Part shown: piece after piece, positions 31,338 to 40,246 of the stretch
Layout of the letters: each line of letters begins with the position of its first letter
Position numbering within the stretch: position 1 is the first letter of the stretch
Assembly (NCBI GenBank): GCA_900541785.1
Contig: UQKY01000011.1
Coordinates: 1-48,076, forward strand
Length of the DNA: 48,076 nucleotides
From: an uncultured Collinsella sp.
GTDB lineage: Bacteria; Actinomycetota; Coriobacteriia; Coriobacteriales; Coriobacteriaceae
Direction: 5' to 3'
The notes under the pieces: generated by a model
What the model was told of the DNA's origin: nothing
Seen by the model: only the letters and a program-made list of their open reading frames with translations
The model's database searches: none
Position numbers and translations under genes: made by a program

Positions 31338-33536
31338 CTAGCCGACCGTATCGTCAGGCGTGGGCGAGGGGTCGGGAGTGGGTGTAGGCGTAGGCGTAGG
31401 CGTGCCGCCATCGCCGCCGGTCGAACCACCAGTGGAGCCGCCCGTCGAGCCACCGGTCGTACCGGTGCCGCCGGTGGAGTCGCCGCCCGTGGTCTCGGTG
31501 GTCGTGGTCGTCGTGGTAGTCGTTGTGGTGGTTTCCTCTTCGTCCTCGTTCTCGTCCTTGTCGTCGTTCTCCGTCTTCTTGGAGTTGTTGGTGCCGTAGA
31601 ACTTCCAGGCGCTGTTGTTCTTGTAGGTGGGCGCCGTTCCGGTCGCAAACTCCTCGCGCTCGGTACCGGTCAGAACGGTGTTCATAAACCGCTTAAAGAC
31701 AGGCAGGTTGGTGCTGTCGCCCAGCAGGTCCGTGCCGTATTTTTGGATGGGGATCTCGCCCGCGGAATAGCCGGTCCACAGGGCGCACGCCAGCTGCGGG
31801 GTATAGCCGCAGAACCACAGGTTGGTGGTGTTGTCGGTGGTGCCCGTTTTGCCGGCATAGGGCTGGTTGACGCTCAGGGCGCCAGCAGCACCCGTACCGC
31901 CGCCCTGCATGACGCCGGACAGAACATCGGTGACCGCGGCGGCCTCGCCCTCGGTAAGCACCTGTGAGGGATTGTCGGTGTGCTGGTACAGCACCGAACC
32001 GGTACGAGAGTCAATCTCGGTGATGGCGATCGGCTGGCGATAGTAGCCGCCGTTGGCAAACGTCGCGTAGGCGGCGGCCATCTCGAGCGGCGAGATCGAG
32101 CCGGTGCCGAGCGTCATGACGGGAACGTCCTCGATGTTGTCCTTGGCGGGATCGATGCCGAGCTTTTTGACGAGCGAGATGATCTTGCTGTTGCCGACGG
32201 CTTCCGCCACCTGGATGTAGCCGGTGTTGGAGGAGTATGCCGTTGCCTGCTTAAGCGTGATGTTGCCATAGCTATGGTTGGCGTAGTTTTGGACCTCGGT
32301 CGTGGTGCCCTTGGCCTTGAGTGGCGAGTTGCAGTTGAGGGTGACGTTGGGGTTCATGCCGTTTTGGATGGCAGTTGCCAGCGTAAAGGCCTTAAAGGTG
32401 GAGCCGACGGGACGCTTGGCCGTGGCATGGTTTACGTGGTTCTCGTCGGCGTTGTAGTCGTAGCCGCCCACCATGCACTTGATGTAGCCGGTCTTGGGGT
32501 CGACGACGACCATGCCCATGTCCAGGCCGTCGAGTGAGAGCGTGTCGAGCTGCTCGCGGACGGCATTCTCTGCCACCTGCTGCATCGTGGGGTCGATGGT
32601 GGTCTTGACGGTCAGACCGCCCTTAAAGAGCACGTCGGTCGAGAACTCCTGCTCCAGCAGCTGCTTGACATAGGCGACAAAGTAGGGCTGCGAGTATACG
32701 TCGACGCCACTGCCCGAAATCTCGGTCACGTTGAGGGTGATGGGCTCGGCCTGTGCGGCATCGTGCTCCTCCTGGGTGATGTGGCCCAGGCGCAGCATGT
32801 TGTCGAGAACCTTGTTGCGGCGAGACAGTGCCAGATCGGGATTGACCGTGGGGTCGTACTGCGAGGGCGAGTTGGGAAGGCCGATCAACAGTGCGGCTTC
32901 GCTCAGGGTGAGGTCTGCGGCGCTCTTGGACAGGTAGGTCTCGGCTGCGGCCTCGATGCCGTAGGCGCCGTGGCCGTAATAGATGGTGTTGAGGTACATC
33001 ATGAGGATCTCGTCTTTGGAGTACATATCCTCCATCTTTACGGCGATGTAGGCCTCGCGCACCTTACGCTCGATGGTCGAGTCGAACTGCTCCTCCTGCA
33101 GGATGGTGTTGCGCACCAGCTGCTGGGTGATAGTCGAGGCACCTTCGTGCCCGCCGCCGAGGGTTGCCACCGCAGCACGCGCGATACCCCACAGGTCGAT
33201 ACCGCCGTGCTCGTAGAAGCGCTCGTCCTCGACGTCAACGGTGCCCTGCAGCACGTAGGGGGAGACCTCGTCCTTGGTGATGGACTTGCGGTTTTGCGTG
33301 TAGAAGCTCGCGATCTTGTTGCCGTTGCAGTCGACGATCTCGGTGGGCTCGCTCACCAGATACGCGTTGGCGTCGGTGTAGTCGGGCAGATCGGACAGCC
33401 AGCGGTTGACGTTGCCGACCATGCCGATGCCAAACGCGACGCCCGCGATAAGCAAAAAGCCCAAAAATGAGAGCAGGATTATGGGCAGAGCATGCGTCTT
33501 TGAACGGCTGCGTCCCTGTCGTTGGCGAGGACCCAT
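31338..33536 (-). CDS. Class A penicillin-binding protein
   Basis: Protein of 732 aa: short basic cytoplasmic start, one membrane helix (HALPIILLSFLGFLLIAGVA), a GT51 glycosyltransferase domain (VDVEDERFYEHGGID near 98, STITQQLVRN) and a transpeptidase domain with SxxK (GSTFK near 377), SxN (SSNTG near 432) and KTG (GKTGTTDN near 562). The last 90 residues are a secreted low-complexity tail: an acidic run, twelve Thr in a row, GGSTGG repeats and a TPTPTPTP stretch. It builds and cross-links peptidoglycan. ATG 33536 is chosen since GGAGGT lies 7 nt upstream; the open frame to 33659 has no site. Confidence 0.93.
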   Translation of the reverse strand: MGPRQRQGRSRSKTHALPIILLSFLGFLLIAGVAFGIGMVGNVNRWLSDLPDYTDANAYLVSEPTEIVDCNGNKIASFYTQNRKSITKDEVSPYVLQGTVDVEDERFYEHGGIDLWGIARAAVATLGGGHEGASTITQQLVRNTILQEEQFDSTIERKVREAYIAVKMEDMYSKDEILMMYLNTIYYGHGAYGIEAAAETYLSKSAADLTLSEAALLIGLPNSPSQYDPTVNPDLALSRRNKVLDNMLRLGHITQEEHDAAQAEPITLNVTEISGSGVDVYSQPYFVAYVKQLLEQEFSTDVLFKGGLTVKTTIDPTMQQVAENAVREQLDTLSLDGLDMGMVVVDPKTGYIKCMVGGYDYNADENHVNHATAKRPVGSTFKAFTLATAIQNGMNPNVTLNCNSPLKAKGTTTEVQNYANHSYGNITLKQATAYSSNTGYIQVAEAVGNSKIISLVKKLGIDPAKDNIEDVPVMTLGTGSISPLEMAAAYATFANGGYYRQPIAITEIDSRTGSVLYQHTDNPSQVLTEGEAAAVTDVLSGVMQGGGTGAAGALSVNQPYAGKTGTTDNTTNLWFCGYTPQLACALWTGYSAGEIPIQKYGTDLLGDSTNLPVFKRFMNTVLTGTEREEFATGTAPTYKNNSAWKFYGTNNSKKTENDDKDENEDEEETTTTTTTTTTTTETTGGDSTGGTGTTGGSTGGSTGGSTGGDGGTPTPTPTPTPDPSPTPDDTVG

Positions 33537-33698
33537 ATATTGACCTCCAGGTATGTCGTGCCGGGCGGCGGATGTGCCGTCGAGGCAGGATGGACATAAG
33601 TTATTACACGATAAACCAAACGGGGCGCGCGAGGCCTCGTGTATGCTGGAAGACGGCATTTTTCAGAGTGAATGCATACCTTGGTAAGGAGTTTGCCG

Positions 33699-35657
33699 AT
33701 GGCGATTCGAGCGATGGGGCCGAGCGGACAATACGAGACTGGATTGGATGCTGCCGGTGCGGCGCTGCCCGAGCTGCTGGCGCCGGCGGGCGGGCTCGAC
33801 CAGATGCTTGCGGCCATCGCCGCGGGTGCCGATGCCATCTATGCGGGGTTGGGCGGCTTTAACGCCCGCGTGAGCGCGCATGGCTTTACGGATGACGAGT
33901 TTGCGCGCGGCTGCGCCGTGGCGCATGCCCATGGCGTGCGTGTGTACGTGACGCTCAACGTGTTCGTGTTTGACGATGAGTTATCCGACGCGGTGGCGTT
34001 GGGAGCTCATGCACTGGAGCTGGGCGCCGATGCTCTGATTGTCGCCGATGCCGGGCTGGCTTGTGTACTGCGCACGGTGATTCCCGGGGTCGAGATTCAC
34101 CTGTCCACGCAGGCGGGCGTTCATAGCGAAGGCGCCGTGCGGCTTGCCGCCGATGAGCTGGGAGTCGAGCGCGTGACGACGGCACGCGAGCTGACGGTCG
34201 ACGAGATTGCGGCGCTATGTGCCACGGGCGTGCCCATCGAGGTATTCTGCCACGGTGCGATTTGCATCGGCTATTCGGGGGCGTGCGAGTTCTCGGCCCT
34301 GCGGCGTGGGCGCTCGGCGATGCGCGGCGACTGCACGCAGCCGTGCCGCCTGGCGTACGACCTGGTGGACGAGGCTGGACAGAGCGTTGTCGCCGTCGAG
34401 GGAGATCGCCTGCTGTGCCCGCGCGACTATCTGGGTATTGCGCATCTGCCCGAGCTTGTAGATGTCGGCGTGGCGTCGCTCAAGATCGAGGGGCGCATGA
34501 AGAACCCCGATTACGTATTCAACGTGGTGCGGGTGTGGCGCCGGGCACTCGATATGCTGTGCGACGGCGCGTGGGATCCCGGTGCCGTGGAAGAGCTTGA
34601 GCGCGAGCTGGGAAGGTCGTTTAACCGTGGGTTTACCGATGCGTACCTGCGAGGACGTTCGGGTGCCGAGCTGATGAGCTTTGAGCGCGCAATTAACCAG
34701 GGCGTGCGCGTGGGGCGCTTGGTCGCTGTGGGCCACGAAGAGGTGACCGTTGAGCTCGACGCCGCCGTGGCGGCGGGTGACACGCTCGAGATTCGGTTCT
34801 ATCCGGGTGTCGACGCGCGTCCCGATGTGCCCAAGCGCTGGCCGCAGGTGCCCTGCCCGGTGGATGCAGCAGCGGGGAAGCGCGTCGTCGTGCATTGCAA
34901 GCGTAAGGTGGACGCGGGCTGCGAGGTGTGCCTGATTCGTAGCGCCGGCGTATTGGATCAGACGGCGGCGGTGTTGGAGCGCATGCGGGCCGAGGCGGAT
35001 GCGATTGCGCCCGTTGCACGTGCCGTTGAGGTACTGCCCTTTGAGGACGTTGCGGTGGATGGCGGTGCGTCGACGGAGTTGGTGGAGTGCGCGGTTCCCG
35101 CTCGCATGGTTTTTGCTTGGCAGCTGATGGATGCCGACCCGCGCGGGGAACTCGATTTGTCCGACGCCGTTGTGGTGCTTGACGAGGTGTGCCGCGCGAG
35201 TGACGCTGACTGGACCCGCTCACTGATGCAGCGTGCCGGGCGCGTCGTCTGCCGCAACCTGGGACAGGTGGTGATCGCTCGCGAGCTGGGCGTGGCGTTT
35301 GATGTGGCGGCGCCGGTGTTCTGCGCGAATCGGGCCACGCTTACCTGGCTGCGCGGACTCGGTGCGGGGCGGGTGTACTTGCCGGCCGAGTTGCTCGGCA
35401 ATGATGCGGAGCGTATTGCCGAACTGGCTGCTGAACCCGGCGTCTTGGGTCCGGTCGACGCCGACCGTCCCGAGCTTATGGTGTGCGAGCACTGCCTGCT
35501 GACCGCCGAGGGCGTCTGCGCCACCGATGCGACGGGGCGGGTCTGTTGCCGCGACTGCTTGCGTCGTCGGCAGGTACGCTATCTGGTCGAGCGTGACGGT
35601 ACACGTCTGCCAGTTGCCATTGACGCATGCGGCAGGACGAGGATTTTCCTGTCGTAG
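33699..35657 (+). CDS. U32-family protein (RlhA/TrhP-like), Cys-rich end
   Basis: Protein of 652 aa of the peptidase U32 family. ELLAPAGGLDQMLAAIAAGA and the cysteine pattern CHGAICIGYSGACEFS ... MRGDCTQPCRLAY are family signatures; members of this family in E. coli hydroxylate tRNA or rRNA rather than act as proteases. A C-terminal DUF3656-like part follows, and the very end has CEHCLLTAEGVC and CCRDCLRRRQ, a zinc-ribbon-like set. ATG 33699 with TAAGGAG 7 nt upstream. It diverges from the PBP gene across 162 bp. RNA modification is the likelier role. Confidence 0.8.
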   Translation: MAIRAMGPSGQYETGLDAAGAALPELLAPAGGLDQMLAAIAAGADAIYAGLGGFNARVSAHGFTDDEFARGCAVAHAHGVRVYVTLNVFVFDDELSDAVALGAHALELGADALIVADAGLACVLRTVIPGVEIHLSTQAGVHSEGAVRLAADELGVERVTTARELTVDEIAALCATGVPIEVFCHGAICIGYSGACEFSALRRGRSAMRGDCTQPCRLAYDLVDEAGQSVVAVEGDRLLCPRDYLGIAHLPELVDVGVASLKIEGRMKNPDYVFNVVRVWRRALDMLCDGAWDPGAVEELERELGRSFNRGFTDAYLRGRSGAELMSFERAINQGVRVGRLVAVGHEEVTVELDAAVAAGDTLEIRFYPGVDARPDVPKRWPQVPCPVDAAAGKRVVVHCKRKVDAGCEVCLIRSAGVLDQTAAVLERMRAEADAIAPVARAVEVLPFEDVAVDGGASTELVECAVPARMVFAWQLMDADPRGELDLSDAVVVLDEVCRASDADWTRSLMQRAGRVVCRNLGQVVIARELGVAFDVAAPVFCANRATLTWLRGLGAGRVYLPAELLGNDAERIAELAAEPGVLGPVDADRPELMVCEHCLLTAEGVCATDATGRVCCRDCLRRRQVRYLVERDGTRLPVAIDACGRTRIFLS

Positions 35658-35702
35658 GTGCTGCGTCGCGTCAGTTTGTTATCATAAGAGAGTTTATGGA
35701 CT

Positions 35703-35735
35703 TCCAGCACCGCCGTTTTCGGCGAGGGTGCTATA
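35703..35735 (+). other. Leader hairpin before tyrS
   Basis: AGCACCGCCG pairs with CGGC...GGTGCT around TTTT in the 96-nt region before tyrS. The region is too short for a T-box, and no T-box motif is seen. Role unknown. Confidence 0.35.
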
Positions 35736-35753
35736 GCAAAAGGAGGATACCCA

Positions 35754-36965
35754 ATGCTGTCTGTTGACGAGCAAATGCGTATCATCACCTCGGGCGCCGC
35801 GCAGATCGTTCCCGAGGCCGACCTTCGCAAGAAGCTTGAGAAGGGCGAGCCCCTCAACATCAAGCTCGGCGTCGACCCCACCAGTCCCGACCTGCACCTG
35901 GGCCACGCCGTGCCGCTGCGCAAGATGCGTCAGTTCCAGGACCTGGGCCACAACGTCACCCTCATCATCGGCAACGGTACCGCGTTGATTGGCGACCCTT
36001 CGGGCAAGAATTCCACCCGTCCGCAGCTTTCGCAGGAGCAGATCGAGGCCAATGCCGAGACCTACGTGAGCCAGGCCATGAAGATCCTGGATCCCGAGAA
36101 GACCACCATCGTGCACAACGGTGACTGGATCCTTTCGATGGATCTGGCCGGTCTGCTGCAGGTGTGCTCCAAGTTCACCGTCGCCCGCATCCTCGAGCGC
36201 GACGACTTTACCAAGCGCTACCAGTCTCAGACGCCGATCGCCCTGCATGAGTTCCTGTATCCCGTGATGCAGGCTTTCGACTCCGTGCAGATCAAGGCCG
36301 ACGTCGAGATGGGCGGCACCGATCAGCTCTTCAACCTGCTCGCTGGCCGTGAGCTCATGGAGAAGATGGGCATGGAGCCCCAGATCGCGCTCACCATGCC
36401 GCTGCTCGAGGGTACCGACGGCGTGCGCAAGATGTCCAAGTCCTATGGCAACTACATCGGCCTGACCGACGCGCCCAAGGATATGTTCGGCAAGACCATG
36501 TCCATCCCCGATGAGATGATCGGCAAGTACTACCGCCTGGCGAGCTCGCTCACCCCGGCCGAGGTCGACAAGATCGATGCTGCCCTGGCCGATGGTTCTG
36601 CCGACCCCTACGAGCTCAAGCGCGCTCTGGGTCGCGACCTGTGCGACACCTACCACGGCGCCGGTGCCGGCGACGAGGCTCAGGCCGAGTTCGACCGCGT
36701 GTTCAAGGAGGGCCAGCTCGCCGACTTCCCCGAGAAGCACGTTGAGCTGACCGTCAACGACGAGGGCCAGATCTACCTCGCCGGCCTGCTCAAGGACTTG
36801 GGCCTTTCGGCGAGCGCCGGCCAGGCTCGTCGCGATATCGACGGCGGTGGCGTCAAGATCAACGGCAAGGCCGTGGCTCCCAAGAGCTATAACATCGATC
36901 CCAGCGCCCTCAAGCTGGGCGACACCCTCTCCGTTGGCAAGCGCAAGGGCTTCAAGTTGATTTAG
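35754..36965 (+). CDS. tyrS: Tyrosyl-tRNA synthetase
   Basis: Protein of 403 aa, class I, TyrS2-like branch. The HIGH motif is PDLHLGH (about 44-50) and the KMSKS loop is RKMSKSYGN near 225. The S4-like RNA-binding domain lies at the C-terminus (about 340-403; LSASAGQARRDIDGGGVKIN). It charges tRNA-Tyr. Start ATG 35754 after AAAGGAGG. Confidence 0.94.
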   Translation: MLSVDEQMRIITSGAAQIVPEADLRKKLEKGEPLNIKLGVDPTSPDLHLGHAVPLRKMRQFQDLGHNVTLIIGNGTALIGDPSGKNSTRPQLSQEQIEANAETYVSQAMKILDPEKTTIVHNGDWILSMDLAGLLQVCSKFTVARILERDDFTKRYQSQTPIALHEFLYPVMQAFDSVQIKADVEMGGTDQLFNLLAGRELMEKMGMEPQIALTMPLLEGTDGVRKMSKSYGNYIGLTDAPKDMFGKTMSIPDEMIGKYYRLASSLTPAEVDKIDAALADGSADPYELKRALGRDLCDTYHGAGAGDEAQAEFDRVFKEGQLADFPEKHVELTVNDEGQIYLAGLLKDLGLSASAGQARRDIDGGGVKINGKAVAPKSYNIDPSALKLGDTLSVGKRKGFKLI

Positions 36966-36966
36966 T

Positions 36967-36990
36967 TCCGCCGTTCTTACGAACGGCGGA
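36967..36990 (+). terminator. First hairpin after tyrS
   Basis: TCCGCCGTTC (36967-36976) and GAACGGCGGA (36981-36990) form a perfect stem with loop TTAC directly after the tyrS stop. No T-run follows; it may protect the 3' end. Confidence 0.55.
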
Positions 36991-37039
36991 CCGGCCGACG
37001 CTGCGCGGGCCGCATTTGGACAATCTGACGTTCAACTTC

Positions 37040-37074
37040 AAGGGCGCGACCAGAAGGTCAGCGCCCTTTCGTTT
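37040..37074 (+). terminator. Second hairpin after tyrS, with T-rich tail
   Basis: AAGGGCGC (37040-37047) and GCGCCCTT (37061-37068) with an inner GACC/GGTC stem, then TCGTTT. Likely the actual terminator of tyrS. Confidence 0.6.
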
Positions 37075-37139
37075 CACGACACCTTGTCTCAAATGCGACC
37101 CGCTCGCTGGCGATGCCAAAACATCGGCGCTTCCGTTGT

Positions 37140-37200
37140 TGGCACTTGGGGACGTTCCTTTTGTGCCGGCACTTTGGGACACTCCTTGTCATTGGTGCAA
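37140..37200. repeat. GGGGAC-type intergenic repeat
   Basis: The stretch contains CTTGGGGACGTTCCTTTTGT and then TTTGGGACACTCCTTG. The same pattern occurs at 40180-40225 (ATGGGGACGTTCCTTTTCTG, GGGGGACAGTCCTTG) and in short form at 39175 and 11216. It fills most of the gap between tyrS and ade; no gene is seen in 36966-37349. Confidence 0.6.
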
Positions 37201-37254
37201 AGTAACCTGCCCCCATTGCGCCAAGCGGCGTGTGCCGTTAAGCGGAGAGGCGTA

Positions 37255-37329
37255 TTGTTGACCCATCGTTTGGGCATACAATGGCTATTGGCTTGCTGCG
37301 GTGAAGGTTTGTCCGCTCCGCAGCTTTTT
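37255..37329 (+). promoter_or_regulatory. ade promoter and terminator-like leader hairpin
   Basis: TTGTTG (37255-37260) and TACAAT (37277-37282) with 16-bp spacing make a plausible promoter. Downstream GCTGCGG (37295-37301) pairs with CCGCAGC (37318-37324), followed at once by TTTTTC, 20 nt before the ade start. If transcription starts near 37289 this is a terminator inside the leader, that is, an attenuator candidate. No purine-riboswitch core is visible. Confidence 0.5.
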
Positions 37330-37349
37330 CTACGGTTAAAGGAGTATGT

Positions 37350-39170
37350 ATGTCCGTTGAGGTCATGAGGTCTGTGATCGAGGCCGCCGAGGGCCGCGTT
37401 CCCGTCGACACGCTGTTTACCAATGCACAGATTGTCGACGTGTATGGCCAGCGCGTGGCGCCCGGTAGCGTTGCCGTCAAGGACGGTGTGATCGTCGGCG
37501 TGCTCTACGATGGTCGCGACGATGCCGCTGGCACCTATGAGGCAACTGAGGTCATCGACTGCCAGGGTCGCTATCTCGCTCCCGGTTTTATTGACGGGCA
37601 TCTGCATATCGAGTCTTCGAACATCCGTCCCGCCGAGTATGCTCGCATGGCCGCGACGCGCGGTACTACCACCGCCATTGCCGACAGCCACGAGATTGCC
37701 AATGTTGCCGGTCTCGACGGCTTGCGCTTTATGATCGAGGATGGTCGCCGCGCGCCCATCTCCATCAAGTACATGATGCCTTCGTGCGTGCCCGCGCTGC
37801 CCGACGAGCAGGCCGGTGCCGTTATTTCGGCTGCCGATATGCAGGCGTTTTTTGCCGAGCATCCAGGCGATGTCTTTGGTCTGGGCGAAATGATGAACCT
37901 GCCGGGCGTCTTTATGGCCGACCCCGAGACCTGTGCTCGCATCGATGCTGCCAACCAGACGCCGTCCAAGCAGGTTGACGGCCACGCGCCGCTCGTTGCC
38001 GGTAAGGACCTCAATGCCTATGCCGCAGCGGGCATTATCGCCGATCACGAGTCGACGATTCCCGAGGAGGCACTCGACAAGCTATCTCGCGGCATGTATG
38101 TGATGCTGCGTGAAGGCACGTGCAGCCATGACCTGGCCAATCTATCGCCGATGCTGCTGGAGAATCCCGCGCGCGCCCGCCGCTGCTGCTTTGCGACCGA
38201 CGACCGCGCTCCCTCCGATGCTCTTTCGACCGGCATGATCGACAATGCCTGCCGCGTGGCCATCGAGGTCGGCGTCGACCCGGTGGTCGCCATCTCCATG
38301 GCGTCCCTTTCCACGGCTGAGGCATTTGGCCTGGACCACGGCTGCCGCGACTCGCACGAGCTCCGCGGCGCAATCGCCCCGGGCAAGCGCGCCGACCTGC
38401 TGTTGCTTGATGACCTGACGTTTGCCAAGGCTCCGCATCGCGTATATGCCGCCGGTGCTCTGGTGGCGCAGGATGGCACCTTTGTGGGCGAGGTCGCACC
38501 CGAGACGGCCGATGTCGCCTCTCTTGCCGATGAGCTGCGTGCTTCCGTTAAGCTGCCGAAGCTTTCGCTCGACGTATTCGATTATGCCTTTAAGCCGGGC
38601 GAGGCCGTTATCGATGTCATCCCGGGTATGGCTATCACGGGTATGGCCCGCCTCGAGAGCGCCGAGGACTTGCGTCGCATTATGCTTATCGAGCGCCATG
38701 GCCGCGGCGTGTCGCTGCAGGCCGAGGGCGCCGATGGCGACGGCCCCGCTGGCCTGGGCCTGGTTGGCAAGCATATCGGTCGCGGCTGGGTGCGTGGCTT
38801 TACCATCACCGGTGGTGCCATTGCCTCCACGATCGGCCACGACTCGCACAACGTGTGCGTGGTGGGCGACAACGCCGCCGATATGATGGCTGCCGTTGAG
38901 GCCGTGGGCCAGGGCGGCCACGTGCTGGTGCGCAACGGCGAGGTCGTGGCGCGCATTCCGCTGGCGCTCGGTGGCCTGATGAGCGAGGGCACGGCCGAGG
39001 ACGTTGCCGCGCAGCACGATGACTTTATGGTCAAGGCGCGCGCCATGGGTATTGAGCCGCCGCTCGACCCCATCATGGGCATCATCTTCCTGCCCCTGCC
39101 GGTCATCCCGACGCTCCGCATCCGCCCCGAGGGCATGTTCGACGTTACAACCTTCACCTACGCCGACTAG
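37350..39170 (+). CDS. ade: Adenine deaminase
   Basis: Protein of 606 aa of the Ade branch of amidohydrolases. It converts adenine to hypoxanthine and ammonia. Marks: IDGHLHIESSNIRPAEYARM (near 80-100), the conserved IADSHEIANVAGL, GLGEMMNLPGV, VDGHAPLV, and CFATDDRAPSDALS with the late metal Asp; the C-terminal Ade domain has GGAIASTIGHDSHNVCVVGD. ATG 37350 after AAAGGAG. Its product hypoxanthine is an entry substrate of the purine route whose other genes lie at 8-18 kb. The stop codon lies inside a repeat unit. Confidence 0.95.
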   Translation: MSVEVMRSVIEAAEGRVPVDTLFTNAQIVDVYGQRVAPGSVAVKDGVIVGVLYDGRDDAAGTYEATEVIDCQGRYLAPGFIDGHLHIESSNIRPAEYARMAATRGTTTAIADSHEIANVAGLDGLRFMIEDGRRAPISIKYMMPSCVPALPDEQAGAVISAADMQAFFAEHPGDVFGLGEMMNLPGVFMADPETCARIDAANQTPSKQVDGHAPLVAGKDLNAYAAAGIIADHESTIPEEALDKLSRGMYVMLREGTCSHDLANLSPMLLENPARARRCCFATDDRAPSDALSTGMIDNACRVAIEVGVDPVVAISMASLSTAEAFGLDHGCRDSHELRGAIAPGKRADLLLLDDLTFAKAPHRVYAAGALVAQDGTFVGEVAPETADVASLADELRASVKLPKLSLDVFDYAFKPGEAVIDVIPGMAITGMARLESAEDLRRIMLIERHGRGVSLQAEGADGDGPAGLGLVGKHIGRGWVRGFTITGGAIASTIGHDSHNVCVVGDNAADMMAAVEAVGQGGHVLVRNGEVVARIPLALGGLMSEGTAEDVAAQHDDFMVKARAMGIEPPLDPIMGIIFLPLPVIPTLRIRPEGMFDVTTFTYAD

Positions 39171-39202
39171 TCATCGGGGACGTTCTTAAACGACTAGTCA
39201 TT
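39167..39202 (+). repeat. Left copy of 36-bp inverted repeat
   Basis: Starts at the ade stop codon region (CTAG) and contains two copies of GACTAGTCATYGGGGACG (39165-39182 and 39192-39209), 27 bp apart, linked by TTCTTAAAC. It matches the reverse complement of 40247-40282 with about two differences over 36 bp. Confidence 0.85.
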
Positions 39203-39309
39203 GGGGACGCTCTTTGGCGGGCTGCCTGACGCCGCGACCGTAGGGCCTCTGGCATGTGTGAGCTATTTGCCAGGTCCTTGTAACGTTTACGCCCGCGGAG
39301 TCTTATTTG

Positions 39310-39371
39310 AGCTCCCTTTGGGTACGTTGGAATCGGATACGCGTTCGATTCCAACAAGCCCGAAGGGAGCT
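39310..39371 (+). promoter_or_regulatory. Long hairpin hiding the HAD gene ribosome site
   Basis: AGCTCCCTT (39310-39318) pairs with AAGGGAGCT (39363-39371), and GTTGGAATCG (39326-39335) with CGATTCCAAC (39346-39355). The only ribosome site for the gene at 39377, GGGAG, is in the closing arm. TTTTCT follows, so it could also be the terminator of ade read from upstream. Either way it is a structured RNA with a likely control role. Confidence 0.75.
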
Positions 39372-39376
39372 TTTCT

Positions 39377-40171
39377 ATGTTTAAACTGATTGCATCCGAT
39401 ATGGACGGCACACTGCTTGACGAAAACGGCCAGGTGCCTCCCGAGACCTACGAACTGATTCTGGCGCTACACGAGCATGGTGTGCATTTCGCTGCATCGT
39501 CAGGTCGTCGCTACGATCGCCTGTGCGAGTTCTTTGCGCCCGTTCGCGACAAGATGGACTTTGTCGCCGCTAACGGCGCCCAGGTCTACGCCGACGGTAA
39601 GATGGTAGACCGTGAGGTGTATTCCCACCTGGCGATTCGAAGGCTCGCCCAGGCCGTCAGGACGTTTCCCAATCTGCATCTTGCGCTCTTTGACCGAACC
39701 AAGTCCTTCCTGCTCGATGACGAGTGCAAGTTCGTGCGTGAGGTCGATAAGGACCTTCCCAATGCCGAGCGCATTTGGGAGCTGCCCGATCCCAGCGTAA
39801 ATATCATCAAAGCGAGTATCTTTTGCGACGACAGTGCGGTTATGGACAGTGCGTACGTGCTACAGCGCGAACTTGGTCAGCTCTTTACTTTTGCGCCTTC
39901 GGGCAACGCGTGGATCGATGCCATGCAGCCTGGTGTGTCGAAGGCCTCGGGTATCGCGCAGCTCGCGGAGCATTACGGCATTGGTCGCGACGAGGTCATG
40001 GCGTTTGGCGACTCGATGAACGACTACGAGATCATTCGCTTTGTCGGCACGGGCTGCGCGATGGAAAACGCGCGCCCCGCGCTCAAGGCGGTGGCCGATC
40101 GTGTGGTGGGATGTAACCGCGACCACGCCGTCCAGCAGGAGCTCCGTCGCGTGCTGGAGAGTCTCTCCTAA
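39377..40171 (+). CDS. Cof-type HAD phosphatase (first)
   Basis: Protein of 264 aa of the Cof/YidA HAD family. Motif I SDMDGTLLD (about 7-15), motif II SSGRRYDR, motif IV VMAFGDSMNDYEI near 212-224; a C2-type cap lies between. Such enzymes remove phosphate from sugar phosphates or flavin precursors. Start ATG 39377 with GGGAG about 9 nt upstream, inside a hairpin. The gene is enclosed by the 36-bp inverted repeat. Confidence 0.9.
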   Translation: MFKLIASDMDGTLLDENGQVPPETYELILALHEHGVHFAASSGRRYDRLCEFFAPVRDKMDFVAANGAQVYADGKMVDREVYSHLAIRRLAQAVRTFPNLHLALFDRTKSFLLDDECKFVREVDKDLPNAERIWELPDPSVNIIKASIFCDDSAVMDSAYVLQRELGQLFTFAPSGNAWIDAMQPGVSKASGIAQLAEHYGIGRDEVMAFGDSMNDYEIIRFVGTGCAMENARPALKAVADRVVGCNRDHAVQQELRRVLESLS

Positions 40172-40181
40172 TCCGGCAGAT

Positions 40182-40246
40182 GGGGACGTTCCTTTTCTGC
40201 CGACAGTGGGGGACAGTCCTTGCGGCTTTTTGCGAAGAGTGTCCCC
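40182..40246. repeat. GGGGAC repeats with hairpin
   Basis: ATGGGGACGTTCCTTTTCTG at 40182 is followed by an imperfect hairpin: GGGGACA (about 40209-40215) to TGTCCCC (40240-40246), with CTTGCG/GCGAAG-type pairing and a TTTTT loop. Same family as 37140-37200. Confidence 0.6.

Noticed and set aside
35658..35753. T-box riboswitch before tyrS
   Set aside because: Only 96 nt, no T-box sequence or specifier stem; just one small hairpin.
37200..37349. Purine riboswitch before ade
   Set aside because: The conserved three-way junction core is not visible; only a simple terminator-like hairpin.
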